A DNA stretch of 33,624 nucleotides. It comes from an uncultured Lachnospiraceae bacterium. GTDB lineage: Bacteria > Bacillota > Clostridia > Lachnospirales > Lachnospiraceae. Positions 15,524 to 22,584 of this stretch are shown here, piece by piece. The DNA lies in contig CALWSC010000065.1 in assembly GCA_944384105.1 (NCBI GenBank), forward strand, positions 1 through 33,624, read 5' to 3'. Position numbers and translations under genes: made by a program. The notes under the pieces are model-generated. The model was not told the DNA's origin. It worked only from the letters and a program-made list of their open reading frames with translations, and ran no database searches. Positions within the stretch are counted from its first letter, which is position 1. Every line of letters begins with the position of its first letter.

Positions 15524-15547
15524 ACATATGAGTAATTGTTCATATGT
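15524..15547. promoter_or_regulatory. Probable ArsR/SmtB operator of the metal-export operon
   Basis: ACATATGA (15524-15531) and TCATATGT (15540-15547) form a perfect 8-bp inverted repeat with an 8-bp spacer. The layout resembles the 12-2-12 palindromes (ATATGAACA...TGTTCATAT) bound by SmtB/CadC-like repressors. It lies just downstream of the predicted -10, over the transcription start, where repressor binding would block cadA. Confidence 0.65.
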
Positions 15548-15549
15548 AA

Positions 15550-15578
15550 ACAATACTATACTTTCCCTGATTTGTCAA
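15550..15578 (-). promoter_or_regulatory. Predicted promoter of the metal-export operon
   Basis: On the minus strand TTGACA (15573-15578) and TATTGT (15550-15555) are separated by 17 bp, immediately upstream of the operator-like palindrome. Confidence 0.68.
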
Positions 15579-15636
15579 CGCGATTTCTTCATTTTATTTT
15601 AAGATTTTGAATATATACGAATTGTCAAAAAAATGC

Positions 15637-15642
15637 TATAAT
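15637..15642 (+). promoter_or_regulatory. Extended -10 promoter of the AI-2E-family gene
   Basis: TATAAT preceded by ATGC (TGn motif) lies 43 bp before the ATG at 15685. No good -35 is visible at 16-18 bp, consistent with an extended -10 promoter. Confidence 0.45.
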
Positions 15643-15684
15643 GAAATAACCGAGAATAAATATCAATAATAAAAAGGAGTATTC

Positions 15685-16884
15685 ATGAATCTGAACAAAG
15701 AGAATGTAAGGAGAATCCGGGGATTGATTCTGTTTACGGTTCTTCTGGTCGCAGCGTGTTTTCACCTGGAAGCCGTGCTTGGAGGAATAAGCTACTGCAT
15801 TGGCCTGATCAGCCCATTTTTGCTGGGGGCGGCGATAGCATTTGTCATCAATGTTTTGATGCGTTTTCTGGAGCGGTGTCTGTTCGAAAATTCCCACGTC
15901 AGAAAATATAAAGTGGCGGTGAAGATTAAGCGCCCAATCAGCCTGCTGCTGGCAGTTTGCCTGATTATCTGGCTGATTGTCGTAATCGTCCTGTATGTGC
16001 TGCCGCATCTGGGCGAAGCGGTCTCGAGCCTGGCACTGAGCATTCAGAAATTTATTCCGAAGGCATACGTATGGCTGAACGATTTGTTCAATAATAATCC
16101 CGAGATGCAGGAGGCATTGGAGCCGCTGCTTACGGTTCAGCTTGACTGGGGCACAATCGTCAATAATGTAATCAGCTTTTTAAAGAGCGGCATCGGAAAT
16201 GCGCTGGGTTCTACGATCTCTGTGGCGACCGTACTCGTAAACAGTACTGTGAATTTTATTGTGGGATTTGTGTTTGCCTGCTATATCCTGCTGCAGAAGG
16301 AGAAGCTGCTCTACCAGCTTCGCAAACTTCTGGAAGCATTTCTGCCTGAGAAAGCAGCCGGGCAGATATGGTATGTAGGTCAGCTTACAGAGCGAATTTT
16401 CTCGAATTTTATCACTGGACAGTGTGTGGAGGCAGTGATCCTCGGCACGATGTTTGTAATTACGCTCAGTATTTTCAAGTTTCCGTATGCGCTGCTGATC
16501 GGTGTACTCATCGGCTTTCTGGCGCTGATTCCGATCTTCGGAGCATTTATCGGCTGCGTGGTGGGCGCATTCCTGATTCTGATGGTGGAGCCGATAAAAG
16601 CGCTGATTTTTATAGCAATCTTTCTTGTACTCCAGCAGATCGAAGGCAATTTGATCTATCCGAGAGTCGTGGGAAGTTCCGTGGGGCTTCCGGCAATCTG
16701 GGTTTTAGCGGCAGTCACAGTCGGAGGCAGCCTGATGGGTGTGCTGGGTATGCTGGTATTTATACCGCTGGTATCCGTATTCTATACGCTGTTGAAGCAG
16801 ACCGTGAACAGACGTATTGAAGAAAAATATAAGAAAGCGTCCGCAGCTCCAGAGGATGGGGAAAAAGCGGAGAAAAAAGAGTAA
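15685..16884 (+). CDS. AI-2E family transporter (YtvI/PerM-like membrane protein)
   Basis: A 399-aa polytopic membrane protein. N-terminal helices (residues about 10-50 and 80-110) are followed by an amphipathic soluble segment around 120-190. A C-terminal helical bundle contains NFITGQCVEAVILGTMF, then LIGVLIGFLALIPIFGAF and LQQIEGNLIYPRVVG, the hallmarks of the family. Despite the name, members include Na+/H+ exchangers and proteins of unknown substrate, so autoinducer export is not claimed. The charged tail (residues 375-399) is Lys/Glu-rich. AAAGGAG lies 8 nt before the ATG. It is the first plus-strand gene after the divergent metal-export operon. Confidence 0.92.
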   Translation: MNLNKENVRRIRGLILFTVLLVAACFHLEAVLGGISYCIGLISPFLLGAAIAFVINVLMRFLERCLFENSHVRKYKVAVKIKRPISLLLAVCLIIWLIVVIVLYVLPHLGEAVSSLALSIQKFIPKAYVWLNDLFNNNPEMQEALEPLLTVQLDWGTIVNNVISFLKSGIGNALGSTISVATVLVNSTVNFIVGFVFACYILLQKEKLLYQLRKLLEAFLPEKAAGQIWYVGQLTERIFSNFITGQCVEAVILGTMFVITLSIFKFPYALLIGVLIGFLALIPIFGAFIGCVVGAFLILMVEPIKALIFIAIFLVLQQIEGNLIYPRVVGSSVGLPAIWVLAAVTVGGSLMGVLGMLVFIPLVSVFYTLLKQTVNRRIEEKYKKASAAPEDGEKAEKKE

Positions 16885-16894
16885 CTGTTAACCA

Positions 16895-16928
16895 AGCCGT
16901 TTATAGCCGGGATTTTCGCGGCACGGCT
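16895..16928 (+). other. Weak hairpin between the AI-2E gene and citrate synthase
   Basis: AGCCGT (16895-16900) can pair with ACGGCT (16923-16928), with an inner GCCG/CGGC. No T-run follows, so it may be only a partial terminator or processing site. No clear promoter is seen for the citrate synthase gene in this 83-bp gap. Confidence 0.3.
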
Positions 16929-16967
16929 GCATCAGGTATTTATGAGGAATACAGAAGGGAGTAGAAT

Positions 16968-18329
16968 ATGACATTTAAAATGAAAGTAACACCGGAAATT
17001 GAGAGATTGACTGAGATCTGTGTGGAAAACAGCACAATCGACGTATCCTTATATGGAAAATATGATGTAAAGCGCGGTCTTCGCGACGTCAACGGAAACG
17101 GGGTTCTGGCAGGACTGACTCAGGTTTCCAATATTGTCTCCAGCAAGATCGTGGATGGAAAGAAGGTTCCCTGCGAAGGTGAACTGTACTACAGAGGGAT
17201 ACCGATTCAGGATCTGACCAGAGGGTTCCTCTCAGAGGACAGAATGGGATTTGAAGAGATCGCATACCTGCTGCTGTTCGGCAAGCTTCCGAACAGAGAA
17301 CAGCTCTCAGATTTTAATGAGCTTCTGATTGCGCAGAGATGCCTGCCGACTAATTTCGTCCGCGATGTCATCATGAAGGCTCCCAGCAAGGATATGATGA
17401 ACTCTCTGGCACGGAGCGTGCTCACACTGTATTCCTATGACACGAATGCCGACGACATTTCTCTGCCGAATGTTATGCGCCAGTGCATCAACCTGATCAG
17501 TGTATTCCCCATGCTCTCCGTATATGGCTATCAGGCCTATAACCACTATGTAAAGGGAAAGAGCTTATATATTCACCATCCGTCCAAGAAGCTCTCCACG
17601 GCGGAGAATATCCTGCGTATGCTGCGCCCGGATATGAAATATACGCCGCTTGAGGCAAAGATCCTCGACCTTGCGCTTGTACTGCATATGGAGCACGGCG
17701 GCGGTAATAACTCTACCTTCACGACACACGTCGTATCCTCCTCGGGAACCGACACATACTCCACGATCGCGGCAGCGCTCGGCTCCTTAAAGGGCCCGAA
17801 GCACGGCGGTGCGAATATCAAGGTGGTACAGATGTTCGATGATATGAAGAAGAAAGTCAAGGACTGGAAGGATGAGGACGAGGTATCAGATTATCTGCGC
17901 AAGCTGCTGCATAAGGAGGCGTTCGACCACAGAGGACTGATCTATGGTATGGGACATGCCGTTTACTCAATCTCCGACCCGAGAGCTACGCTGTTCAAAA
18001 AGTTTGTGCAGCGACTTGCAGAGGACAAGGGAAGGATGAAGGACTTCGGTCTGTACTCCATGGTAGAGCGTCTCGCTCCGCAGATAATCGGACAGGAGCG
18101 CCATATCTACAAGGGAGTAAGCGCGAACGTCGACTTCTACAGCGGCTTCGTATACAGCATGCTGGATCTGCCTCTGGAGTTATACACTCCGATGTTTGCC
18201 TGCGCACGTATCGTAGGATGGAGCGCGCACCGTATGGAGGAGCTTATTAATACCGATAAAATCATCCGTCCGGCATATAAGAATATCAAGGATACTGATA
18301 CATATCTTCCGCTGGAAGAGCGTATATAA
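16968..18329 (+). CDS. gltA: Citrate synthase
   Basis: Condenses oxaloacetate and acetyl-CoA to citrate, in anaerobes chiefly to feed 2-oxoglutarate and glutamate synthesis. The 453-aa length agrees with the longer clostridial type. The N-terminal part has LRDVNGNGVLAGLTQVSNI and ELYYRGIPIQDL. The catalytic centre is visible as LHMEHGGGNNSTFTTHVVSS (first His, split here by family position), YGMGHAVYSISDPRA (second His) and SANVDFYSGFVY (catalytic Asp). GPKHGGAN is the CoA/hinge segment. AAGGGAG precedes the ATG. No other tricarboxylic acid cycle gene is adjacent. A 2-methylcitrate synthase activity is possible but less likely without prp genes. Confidence 0.96.
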   Translation: MTFKMKVTPEIERLTEICVENSTIDVSLYGKYDVKRGLRDVNGNGVLAGLTQVSNIVSSKIVDGKKVPCEGELYYRGIPIQDLTRGFLSEDRMGFEEIAYLLLFGKLPNREQLSDFNELLIAQRCLPTNFVRDVIMKAPSKDMMNSLARSVLTLYSYDTNADDISLPNVMRQCINLISVFPMLSVYGYQAYNHYVKGKSLYIHHPSKKLSTAENILRMLRPDMKYTPLEAKILDLALVLHMEHGGGNNSTFTTHVVSSSGTDTYSTIAAALGSLKGPKHGGANIKVVQMFDDMKKKVKDWKDEDEVSDYLRKLLHKEAFDHRGLIYGMGHAVYSISDPRATLFKKFVQRLAEDKGRMKDFGLYSMVERLAPQIIGQERHIYKGVSANVDFYSGFVYSMLDLPLELYTPMFACARIVGWSAHRMEELINTDKIIRPAYKNIKDTDTYLPLEERI

Positions 18330-18537
18330 GCAGTGCCTTATTACAATGAAAGTCCGCTGCTGATCAGGCGGCATGGATTCAGGAATGCCAAATGCACCCG
18401 CGAAACCTTCCGGGGTTAGCGATGCACTGTGCGGTCGGGTGCATAGAGGGTTAGGAAAAGAACAGGGACTGCTGCACATTTCCCGTGGGAAAGGCAGCAG
18501 TTTTCTGCGTTATAAAAGAAAAGGAGATGTTTTGATT
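18330..18537 (+). promoter_or_regulatory. Structured 5' leader with terminator upstream of patatin gene (riboswitch/attenuator candidate)
   Basis: This 208-nt gap is unusually structured. Hairpin GGCAT/ATGCC lies at about 18370-18389. ATGCACCCG (18392-18400) and CGGGTGCAT (18435-18443) close a 9-bp stem enclosing AACC-TTCCGG-GGTT and GCAC-TGT-GC mini-hairpins, giving a three-way junction. The terminator at 18468-18505 follows, then only 33 nt to the ATG with its AAGGAG site. That is too little room for a promoter after the terminator, so expression should depend on read-through. A CGCTGCTG stretch near 18355-18362 could pair with the terminator's CAGCAG arm as an antiterminator. I do not recognise a known riboswitch consensus. 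It may instead be a citrate synthase 3' end plus a small RNA. Confidence 0.42.
18468..18505 (+). terminator. Intrinsic terminator 33 nt before the patatin gene
   Basis: ACTGCTGC (18468-18475) pairs with GCAGCAGT (18494-18501), with an inner TTTCC/GGAAA stem and a CGTG loop, followed by TTTTC. It ends citrate synthase or leader transcription, or acts as an attenuator. Confidence 0.7.
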
Positions 18538-19392
18538 ATGTATCCAAATACGGCGCTGATCCTGGAGGGAGGAGCTGTCCGCGGCGTGTTCACCTCCGGA
18601 GTTCTCGATTATCTTATGGAGCAGGAATTCTATCTGCCCTACGTCGTCGGTGTCTCCGCCGGGGCCTGCAACGCAGTGGATTACCTCTCAAAGCAGGTTG
18701 GAAGGACGCGCGACTGTACGATTATAAAGGAAAAGGAATACCGGTATTTTGATCTCAAAAAAGCACTGAAGAACCGCAGCCTTTTTGATATGGATATGAT
18801 TTTCGACCGTTTTCCGAACGAGATCTATCCTTTTGATTATGAGACGTATTTTAAGTCGGATATTGTATGTGAACTGGTGGTTACGAACTGCCTTACCGGA
18901 AAGGCAATGTATCTGACGGAAAAGAACAATAAGGAGCGGCTCATGACGATATGCCGTGCCTCGAGCAGTATTCCGATTGCAAGTCCCATGGTGTCTGTGG
19001 ACGGTATCCCGTGCCTTGACGGAGGGCTTGCCGATTCGATTCCGCTGCTGCATACGATGAGAAACGGCTGCCGCAAAAATGTGGTCGTGCTCACAAGAAA
19101 CAAGGGTTACCGCAAGAAGATCCATAAGAACCAGCAGAGAGTATACCGCATGGCATATCGGAAATATCCGAAACTTGCTGAGACAATCTGCCACAGGGCC
19201 AGCGTCTACAACCGCACGCTTGAGATGATAGAAAAGTGGGAAGCGGAGGGCAGAATCTTCGTTATCAGACCAGAGATCCCGGCAGTTTCAAGGACAGAAC
19301 AGGACTATGAGGTATTGACAAACTTCTACCGCCACGGTTATGATTTGATGGAACAGAAATTTGAAGACTTAAAGAGATTTCTGGAAATCTGA
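18538..19392 (+). CDS. Patatin-like phospholipase family protein
   Basis: A 284-aa serine acyl hydrolase of the RssA/YjjU-like bacterial patatin group, acting on membrane or intracellular acyl esters. The oxyanion loop is LEGGAVRGVFTSGVLD, the nucleophile elbow GVSAGA places the catalytic Ser at residue 40, and the catalytic Asp is in CLDGGLADSIPL (Asp161). The C-terminal third (KGYRKK to the end) resembles the extra helical domain of this subgroup. The start is ATG 18538 with AAGGAG upstream; a frame open back to 18373 runs through the terminator and is rejected. A yqeG-aroK pair follows 19 bp downstream in the same direction and probably shares its transcript. Confidence 0.93.
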   Translation: MYPNTALILEGGAVRGVFTSGVLDYLMEQEFYLPYVVGVSAGACNAVDYLSKQVGRTRDCTIIKEKEYRYFDLKKALKNRSLFDMDMIFDRFPNEIYPFDYETYFKSDIVCELVVTNCLTGKAMYLTEKNNKERLMTICRASSSIPIASPMVSVDGIPCLDGGLADSIPLLHTMRNGCRKNVVVLTRNKGYRKKIHKNQQRVYRMAYRKYPKLAETICHRASVYNRTLEMIEKWEAEGRIFVIRPEIPAVSRTEQDYEVLTNFYRHGYDLMEQKFEDLKRFLEI

Positions 19393-19411
19393 GAAGGAGC
19401 CGAAAAAAGAT

Positions 19412-19957
19412 ATGGCAGAGAAGAGGAGAGGGAAGCCCCGGGGCATAGCAGCTTTTTATCCGGACAGTTATCTGGATTCGACGTACGTGATTGACTTTGA
19501 CGGTCTGTACAGGCAGGGATACCGCGGGCTGATCTTTGATATTGATAATACCCTGGTGCCGCACGGAGCGCCGGCGGATGAGAGGGCAGTAAAGCTGTTT
19601 TCACACTTAAAAGAGCTGGGATTTCAATGCTGCCTGCTTTCGAATAACCAGAGACAGAGAGTGGAGTCGTTTAACGACCGGGTGCAGGTGCATTTTATTG
19701 AGAACGCGCATAAACCGTCGGTGAAGAACTACCGCAGGGCGATGGAGCTGATGGGAACAGATGAGAGCAATACCGTGTTTATCGGCGATCAGCTCTTTAC
19801 AGACGTATACGGGGCAAAGCGGACGGGAATCCGCAGTATTCTCGTAAAGCCCATCCATCCAAAGGAAGAGATCCAGATTGTGCTGAAGCGGTATCTGGAG
19901 CGGATTGTGCTTTATTTTTACAGAAAATCACACAAGAAGGCGGGAAAGCAGGTATGA
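19412..19957 (+). CDS. yqeG: YqeG family HAD IIIA-type phosphatase
   Basis: A 181-aa HAD-superfamily phosphatase. HAD motif I is FDIDNTLVPHG (nucleophile Asp), motif II LLSNN, and motif III/IV HKPSVKNY with FIGDQLFTDVYGAKRTGI. The N-terminal FYPDSYLDSTYVIDFDGLYRQGYRGLIFD is split here but is typical of YqeG. The physiological substrate is not well established in bacteria; eukaryotic relatives dephosphorylate phosphatidylglycerophosphate. AGAAGGAG lies upstream. It overlaps aroK by 4 bp (ATGA, 19954-19957), implying translational coupling. In Bacillus yqeG is near aroE, so association with shikimate genes recurs. Confidence 0.94.
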   Translation: MAEKRRGKPRGIAAFYPDSYLDSTYVIDFDGLYRQGYRGLIFDIDNTLVPHGAPADERAVKLFSHLKELGFQCCLLSNNQRQRVESFNDRVQVHFIENAHKPSVKNYRRAMELMGTDESNTVFIGDQLFTDVYGAKRTGIRSILVKPIHPKEEIQIVLKRYLERIVLYFYRKSHKKAGKQV

Positions 19958-20487
19958 AGGACATTATTCTGATTGGCTTTATGGGAGCCGGGAAAACGAC
20001 GGTGGGAAAGCGCCTTGCCGAGAGGTTTCGGTGGGACTTCATAGATACGGACGAGTATATCGAGCAGAAAGCGGGCATGGCGGTGAGCGAGATCTTTGAC
20101 CGGTACGGGGAGGAAAATTTCCGCGCCAGAGAGACAGAAGCTCTGCAGGAGATTCTGCAGGAGAGGAAAGAGGCTGTCATTTCTGTCGGAGGAGGGCTTC
20201 CAATGCGGGAGAAGAACAGGGAGTATTTAAAGAAGCTCGGCAGGACGATTTATCTGCGCGCGCAGGTGGACACGCTGGTAGAACGTCTCTCAGGGGATAC
20301 CGCAAGACCGCTTCTTAGAGGACAGGATCTGCGGGCGAGGATTACTCAGCTCATGGAGCTCAGAAGCGATGTCTATGAGTCCGCCGCTGATGTGATTCTC
20401 GACACAGATACCATGCATATCGGAAGAATCGTGCGGGAAATCGCTGAAATCACAGAGGATTTGCGGCAAGCTGAAAAAAACAGTTGA
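19954..20487 (+). CDS. aroK: Shikimate kinase
   Basis: Phosphorylates shikimate at the 3-hydroxyl using ATP, the step after the aroE reaction. The 177-aa product has the P-loop GFMGAGKTTVGK (residues 8-19), the Mg/shikimate-binding DTD (31-33), the FRARE segment with the substrate Arg, SVGGGLPM (shikimate-binding Gly cluster), and the lid-like RLSGDTARPLL. It starts inside the yqeG stop (ATGA overlap) and is the last gene of the patatin-yqeG-aroK run. A small GGGCG-AAA-CGCCC hairpin at 20545-20557 follows, before efp. Confidence 0.97.
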   Translation: MKDIILIGFMGAGKTTVGKRLAERFRWDFIDTDEYIEQKAGMAVSEIFDRYGEENFRARETEALQEILQERKEAVISVGGGLPMREKNREYLKKLGRTIYLRAQVDTLVERLSGDTARPLLRGQDLRARITQLMELRSDVYESAADVILDTDTMHIGRIVREIAEITEDLRQAEKNS

Positions 20488-20512
20488 AAAATCCCTCTGG
20501 TTATTATAGAAT
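20484..20512 (+). promoter_or_regulatory. Possible efp promoter
   Basis: TTGAAA (20484-20489) and TAGAAT (20507-20512) are 17 bp apart, just after the aroK stop. Several overlapping TATAGA-like hexamers make the exact -10 uncertain. Confidence 0.45.
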
Positions 20513-20588
20513 ATAGAATAGCTTATTGCGCTGATTAAAGAAAAGGGCGAAACGCCCATCTATCATTAAAATACAAGGAGGAATATCA

Positions 20589-21146
20589 ATGATATCAGCA
20601 GGAGATTTTAGAAATGGTGTTACCCTTGAGATCGACGGCAACGTTGTTCAGATTCTGGAGTTTCAGCATGTAAAACCGGGAAAAGGAGCAGCGTTCGTAA
20701 GAACGAAACTGAAAAACGTTATTAACGGCGGCGTGATTGAGAAGACATTCCGTCCGACAGAGAAGTTCCCGCAGGCGCGTATCGACAGAGTGGATATGCA
20801 GTATTTATACTCTGACGGCGATTTATTCCACTTTATGAACGTAGAGAACTACGATCAGATTGCCCTGAATGAGGATGCAATCGGCGACGCCCTGAAGTTT
20901 GTTAAAGAGAACGAGATGGTTACGGTATGTTCCTACAATGGCAATGTATTCGCAGTTGAGCCCCCGCTGTTCGTTGAGCTGGAGATCACCGACACAGAGC
21001 CGGGATTCAAGGGCGATACTGCTACAGGTGCTACAAAGCCGGCAGTTGTAGAGACAGGCGCAACCGTATACGTTCCGCTGTTTGTAAACCAGGGCGACAA
21101 GATCAAGATCGATACCAGAACAGGCGAGTATCTGTCCCGCGTATAA
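20589..21146 (+). CDS. efp: Elongation factor P
   Basis: Relieves ribosome stalling at polyproline stretches by binding between the P and E sites. The 185-aa length is normal, with three OB-like domains. The domain I loop reads [10 protein letters not shown], placing the functional, possibly modified Lys at residue 32. The C-terminal domain contains [29 protein letters not shown] in segments and ends GEYLSRV. A strong AAGGAGGA lies 7 nt before ATG. The lysine-containing loop resembles Bacillus EF-P (5-aminopentanolylated) rather than the EarP arginine type. No modifying enzyme is adjacent. Confidence 0.98.
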   Translation: MISAGDFRNGVTLEIDGNVVQILEFQHVKPGKGAAFVRTKLKNVINGGVIEKTFRPTEKFPQARIDRVDMQYLYSDGDLFHFMNVENYDQIALNEDAIGDALKFVKENEMVTVCSYNGNVFAVEPPLFVELEITDTEPGFKGDTATGATKPAVVETGATVYVPLFVNQGDKIKIDTRTGEYLSRV

Positions 21147-21163
21147 AATCAGAAATATTTTTT

Positions 21164-21196
21164 GGCTTTCCGCCGTCTGCACTGCGGCGGAAAGCC
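21164..21196 (+). terminator. Hairpin after efp (probable terminator, no T-run)
   Basis: GGCTTTCCGCCG (21164-21175) pairs perfectly with CGGCGGAAAGCC (21185-21196) around a 9-nt loop. The U-tract precedes rather than follows the stem, so termination efficiency is uncertain. The following 161 bp to the next gene contain AACCGCGCGGTT (a 12-bp palindrome near 21313) but no clear promoter. Confidence 0.52.
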
Positions 21197-21357
21197 TGTC
21201 TATACAGTCTATTCTTTTCAGGATGCGCTCGCATCAAAAGTTTCAGCGATATATTAAAATAAATATTATAAAGGCAGCTTTCTGCGTGCCGTCTTTGCTG
21301 TGCGCGCAGGTTAACCGCGCGGTTTTAATGCCGTGCCCTATATATAAAGAAAGGAAG

Positions 21358-22242
21358 ATGCTGTTGAGTTACGGAAAATTTAAGGAACTGCTTGTGCGCG
21401 AGATCCGTGCACGTGCTGCGGAGGATGCAGAGATTGAGATCTGTGAAATCCCAAAGAACAATGGAGTGATCAGCGAGGCTGTGACACTCCGGCGCCGCGA
21501 GAGCAGGATAGCGCCTGCGTTTTACTTTGAGGAGTACTACGATCTGTTCTGCGAGGGAGAGACGCCGGAGGTGATCGCTGCAGGTATTCTTGAGCAGTTT
21601 GAGAGAGAGACATCCAGAGACATATTCAGCGCAGAGTTTTTCCTGAACTGGGAAAATGTAAAGGGACGGATCTACCCGAAGCTTATCAATTATGAGATGA
21701 ACAGAGGACAGCTTGAGAAAATGCCGCATATGAGGTGGATGGATTTGGCAGTCGTATTTTTCTACTGGATGAACGAGGACGTTCTGGAGAATGCTACGAT
21801 TCTGGTCAGGGACGAGCATGTCAGGCTCTGGGGAATTTCATGTGCCGAGCTGTCTGAGACTGCGACTGCGAATGCGGAGAGAGATCTGCCTCCGTATTTC
21901 GGAGGACTGGGGGGTCTTACAGGGATGGTCAGAGAAGAACAGGAGGCGAACAGACCGCTTCCGATGTACATACTTACAAACAGAAAAGAGCAGTTCGGAG
22001 CCGCGTGCCTGCTGTATCCGGGTATGCTCGAACGGCTGAGCAGAAGAATCCGGTCAGATTACTACATACTTCCCAGCAGCATTCATGAATGCATCGTCGT
22101 GCCCGCATCAGGGCGTTTTTCCAGCAGAGAATTAAAAAATATGGTCACAGAGATCAATCAGAAATTTGTCCACCCGCAGGAGGTGCTCGCCAACGCAGTT
22201 TATGAATACAGTCAGAAGGAACGCCGATTGATCGCAAGATAG
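21358..22242 (+). CDS. DUF5688 family protein
   Basis: A protein of about 294 aa with the features of DUF5688, an uncharacterised family I associate with Lachnospiraceae. Recognisable parts are the N-terminal helix YGKFKELLVREIRAR, VTLRRRESRIAPAFYFEEYYD, the middle YPKLINYEMNRGQLEKMPHMRWMDLAVVFFYWM in pieces, and the C-terminal DYYILPSSIHECIVVP. No signal peptide, membrane helix or catalytic motif is evident. The start may be ATG 21358 or, more likely for spacing, TTG 21364, which lies 6 nt after AAGGAAG and would give MSYGKF. A longer in-frame extension to 21223 is rejected for lack of a ribosome binding site. Function unknown; such proteins are often multi-copy. Confidence 0.83.
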   Translation: MLLSYGKFKELLVREIRARAAEDAEIEICEIPKNNGVISEAVTLRRRESRIAPAFYFEEYYDLFCEGETPEVIAAGILEQFERETSRDIFSAEFFLNWENVKGRIYPKLINYEMNRGQLEKMPHMRWMDLAVVFFYWMNEDVLENATILVRDEHVRLWGISCAELSETATANAERDLPPYFGGLGGLTGMVREEQEANRPLPMYILTNRKEQFGAACLLYPGMLERLSRRIRSDYYILPSSIHECIVVPASGRFSSRELKNMVTEINQKFVHPQEVLANAVYEYSQKERRLIAR

Positions 22243-22250
22243 GAGATATA

Positions 22251-22278
22251 CGCTGCTGCGGTGTATGCCGCAGCAGCG
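22251..22278 (+). terminator. 11-bp GC-rich stem after the DUF5688 gene
   Basis: CGCTGCTGCGG (22251-22261) pairs perfectly with CCGCAGCAGCG (22268-22278) around a 6-nt loop. The downstream sequence is A/T-rich but lacks a contiguous T-run next to the stem, so this is a probable rather than certain terminator. Confidence 0.5.
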
Positions 22279-22371
22279 CAAAAGTTAAATTTTGAGTGTA
22301 GAAAAATCGGGCGTTTTTTTGTCTAAGTGGTACAAATAATATAAAAAACAGATTAAATTCGCCGCTGAAGG

Positions 22372-22400
22372 TTTACAAATCAGAAAATATGTGATACAAT
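22372..22400 (+). promoter_or_regulatory. Promoter of the tRNA-Arg / SH3-protein unit
   Basis: TTTACA (22372-22377) and TACAAT (22395-22400) are exactly 17 bp apart, with a TGn extension on the -10. It lies 50 bp upstream of the tRNA. Confidence 0.68.
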
Positions 22401-22450
22401 TCTTCATGTATTGCGCAGGAGATTTTATTCTGCGGCACCCTATATGACAG

Positions 22451-22523
22451 GCATCTGTAGCTCAGGGGATAGAGCAACGGTTTCCGGTACCGTGTGGCGG
22501 GGGTTCGAATCCCTCCAGATGCG
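22451..22523 (+). tRNA. tRNA-Arg (anticodon CCG)
   Basis: Full cloverleaf: acceptor GCATCTG/CAGATGC, D-arm GCTC/GAGC, anticodon stem ACGGT/ACCGT with loop TTCCGGT giving anticodon CCG (reads CGG), a 5-nt variable region, and T-arm GGGGG-TTCGAAT-CCCTC. The discriminator base is G at 22523. The 3' CCA is not encoded, so it must be added by tRNA nucleotidyltransferase. There is no other tRNA nearby, and no strong terminator separates it from the next gene. Confidence 0.98.
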
Positions 22524-22584
22524 TAAAGCGGCCGGAAGACAAGTGATTGTTTTCCGGTTTTGTGATAATAGGAGGGATAAGAAG

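Noticed and set aside
14904-15602. A 232-aa plus-strand frame with repeated valine/alanine-rich segments
   Set aside because: It is the antisense of the 39-bp His/Cys repeats in the P-type ATPase; the repetition is inherited from the coding strand, and the frame crosses the cadA promoter and operator.
18373-18537. A 55-residue N-terminal extension of the patatin protein
   Set aside because: It crosses the terminator hairpin and has no ribosome binding site; ATG 18538 gives the canonical start.
22411-22584. N-terminal extension of the SH3 protein
   Set aside because: The open frame runs straight through a well-formed tRNA gene; the TTG at 22585 has a proper ribosome binding site.
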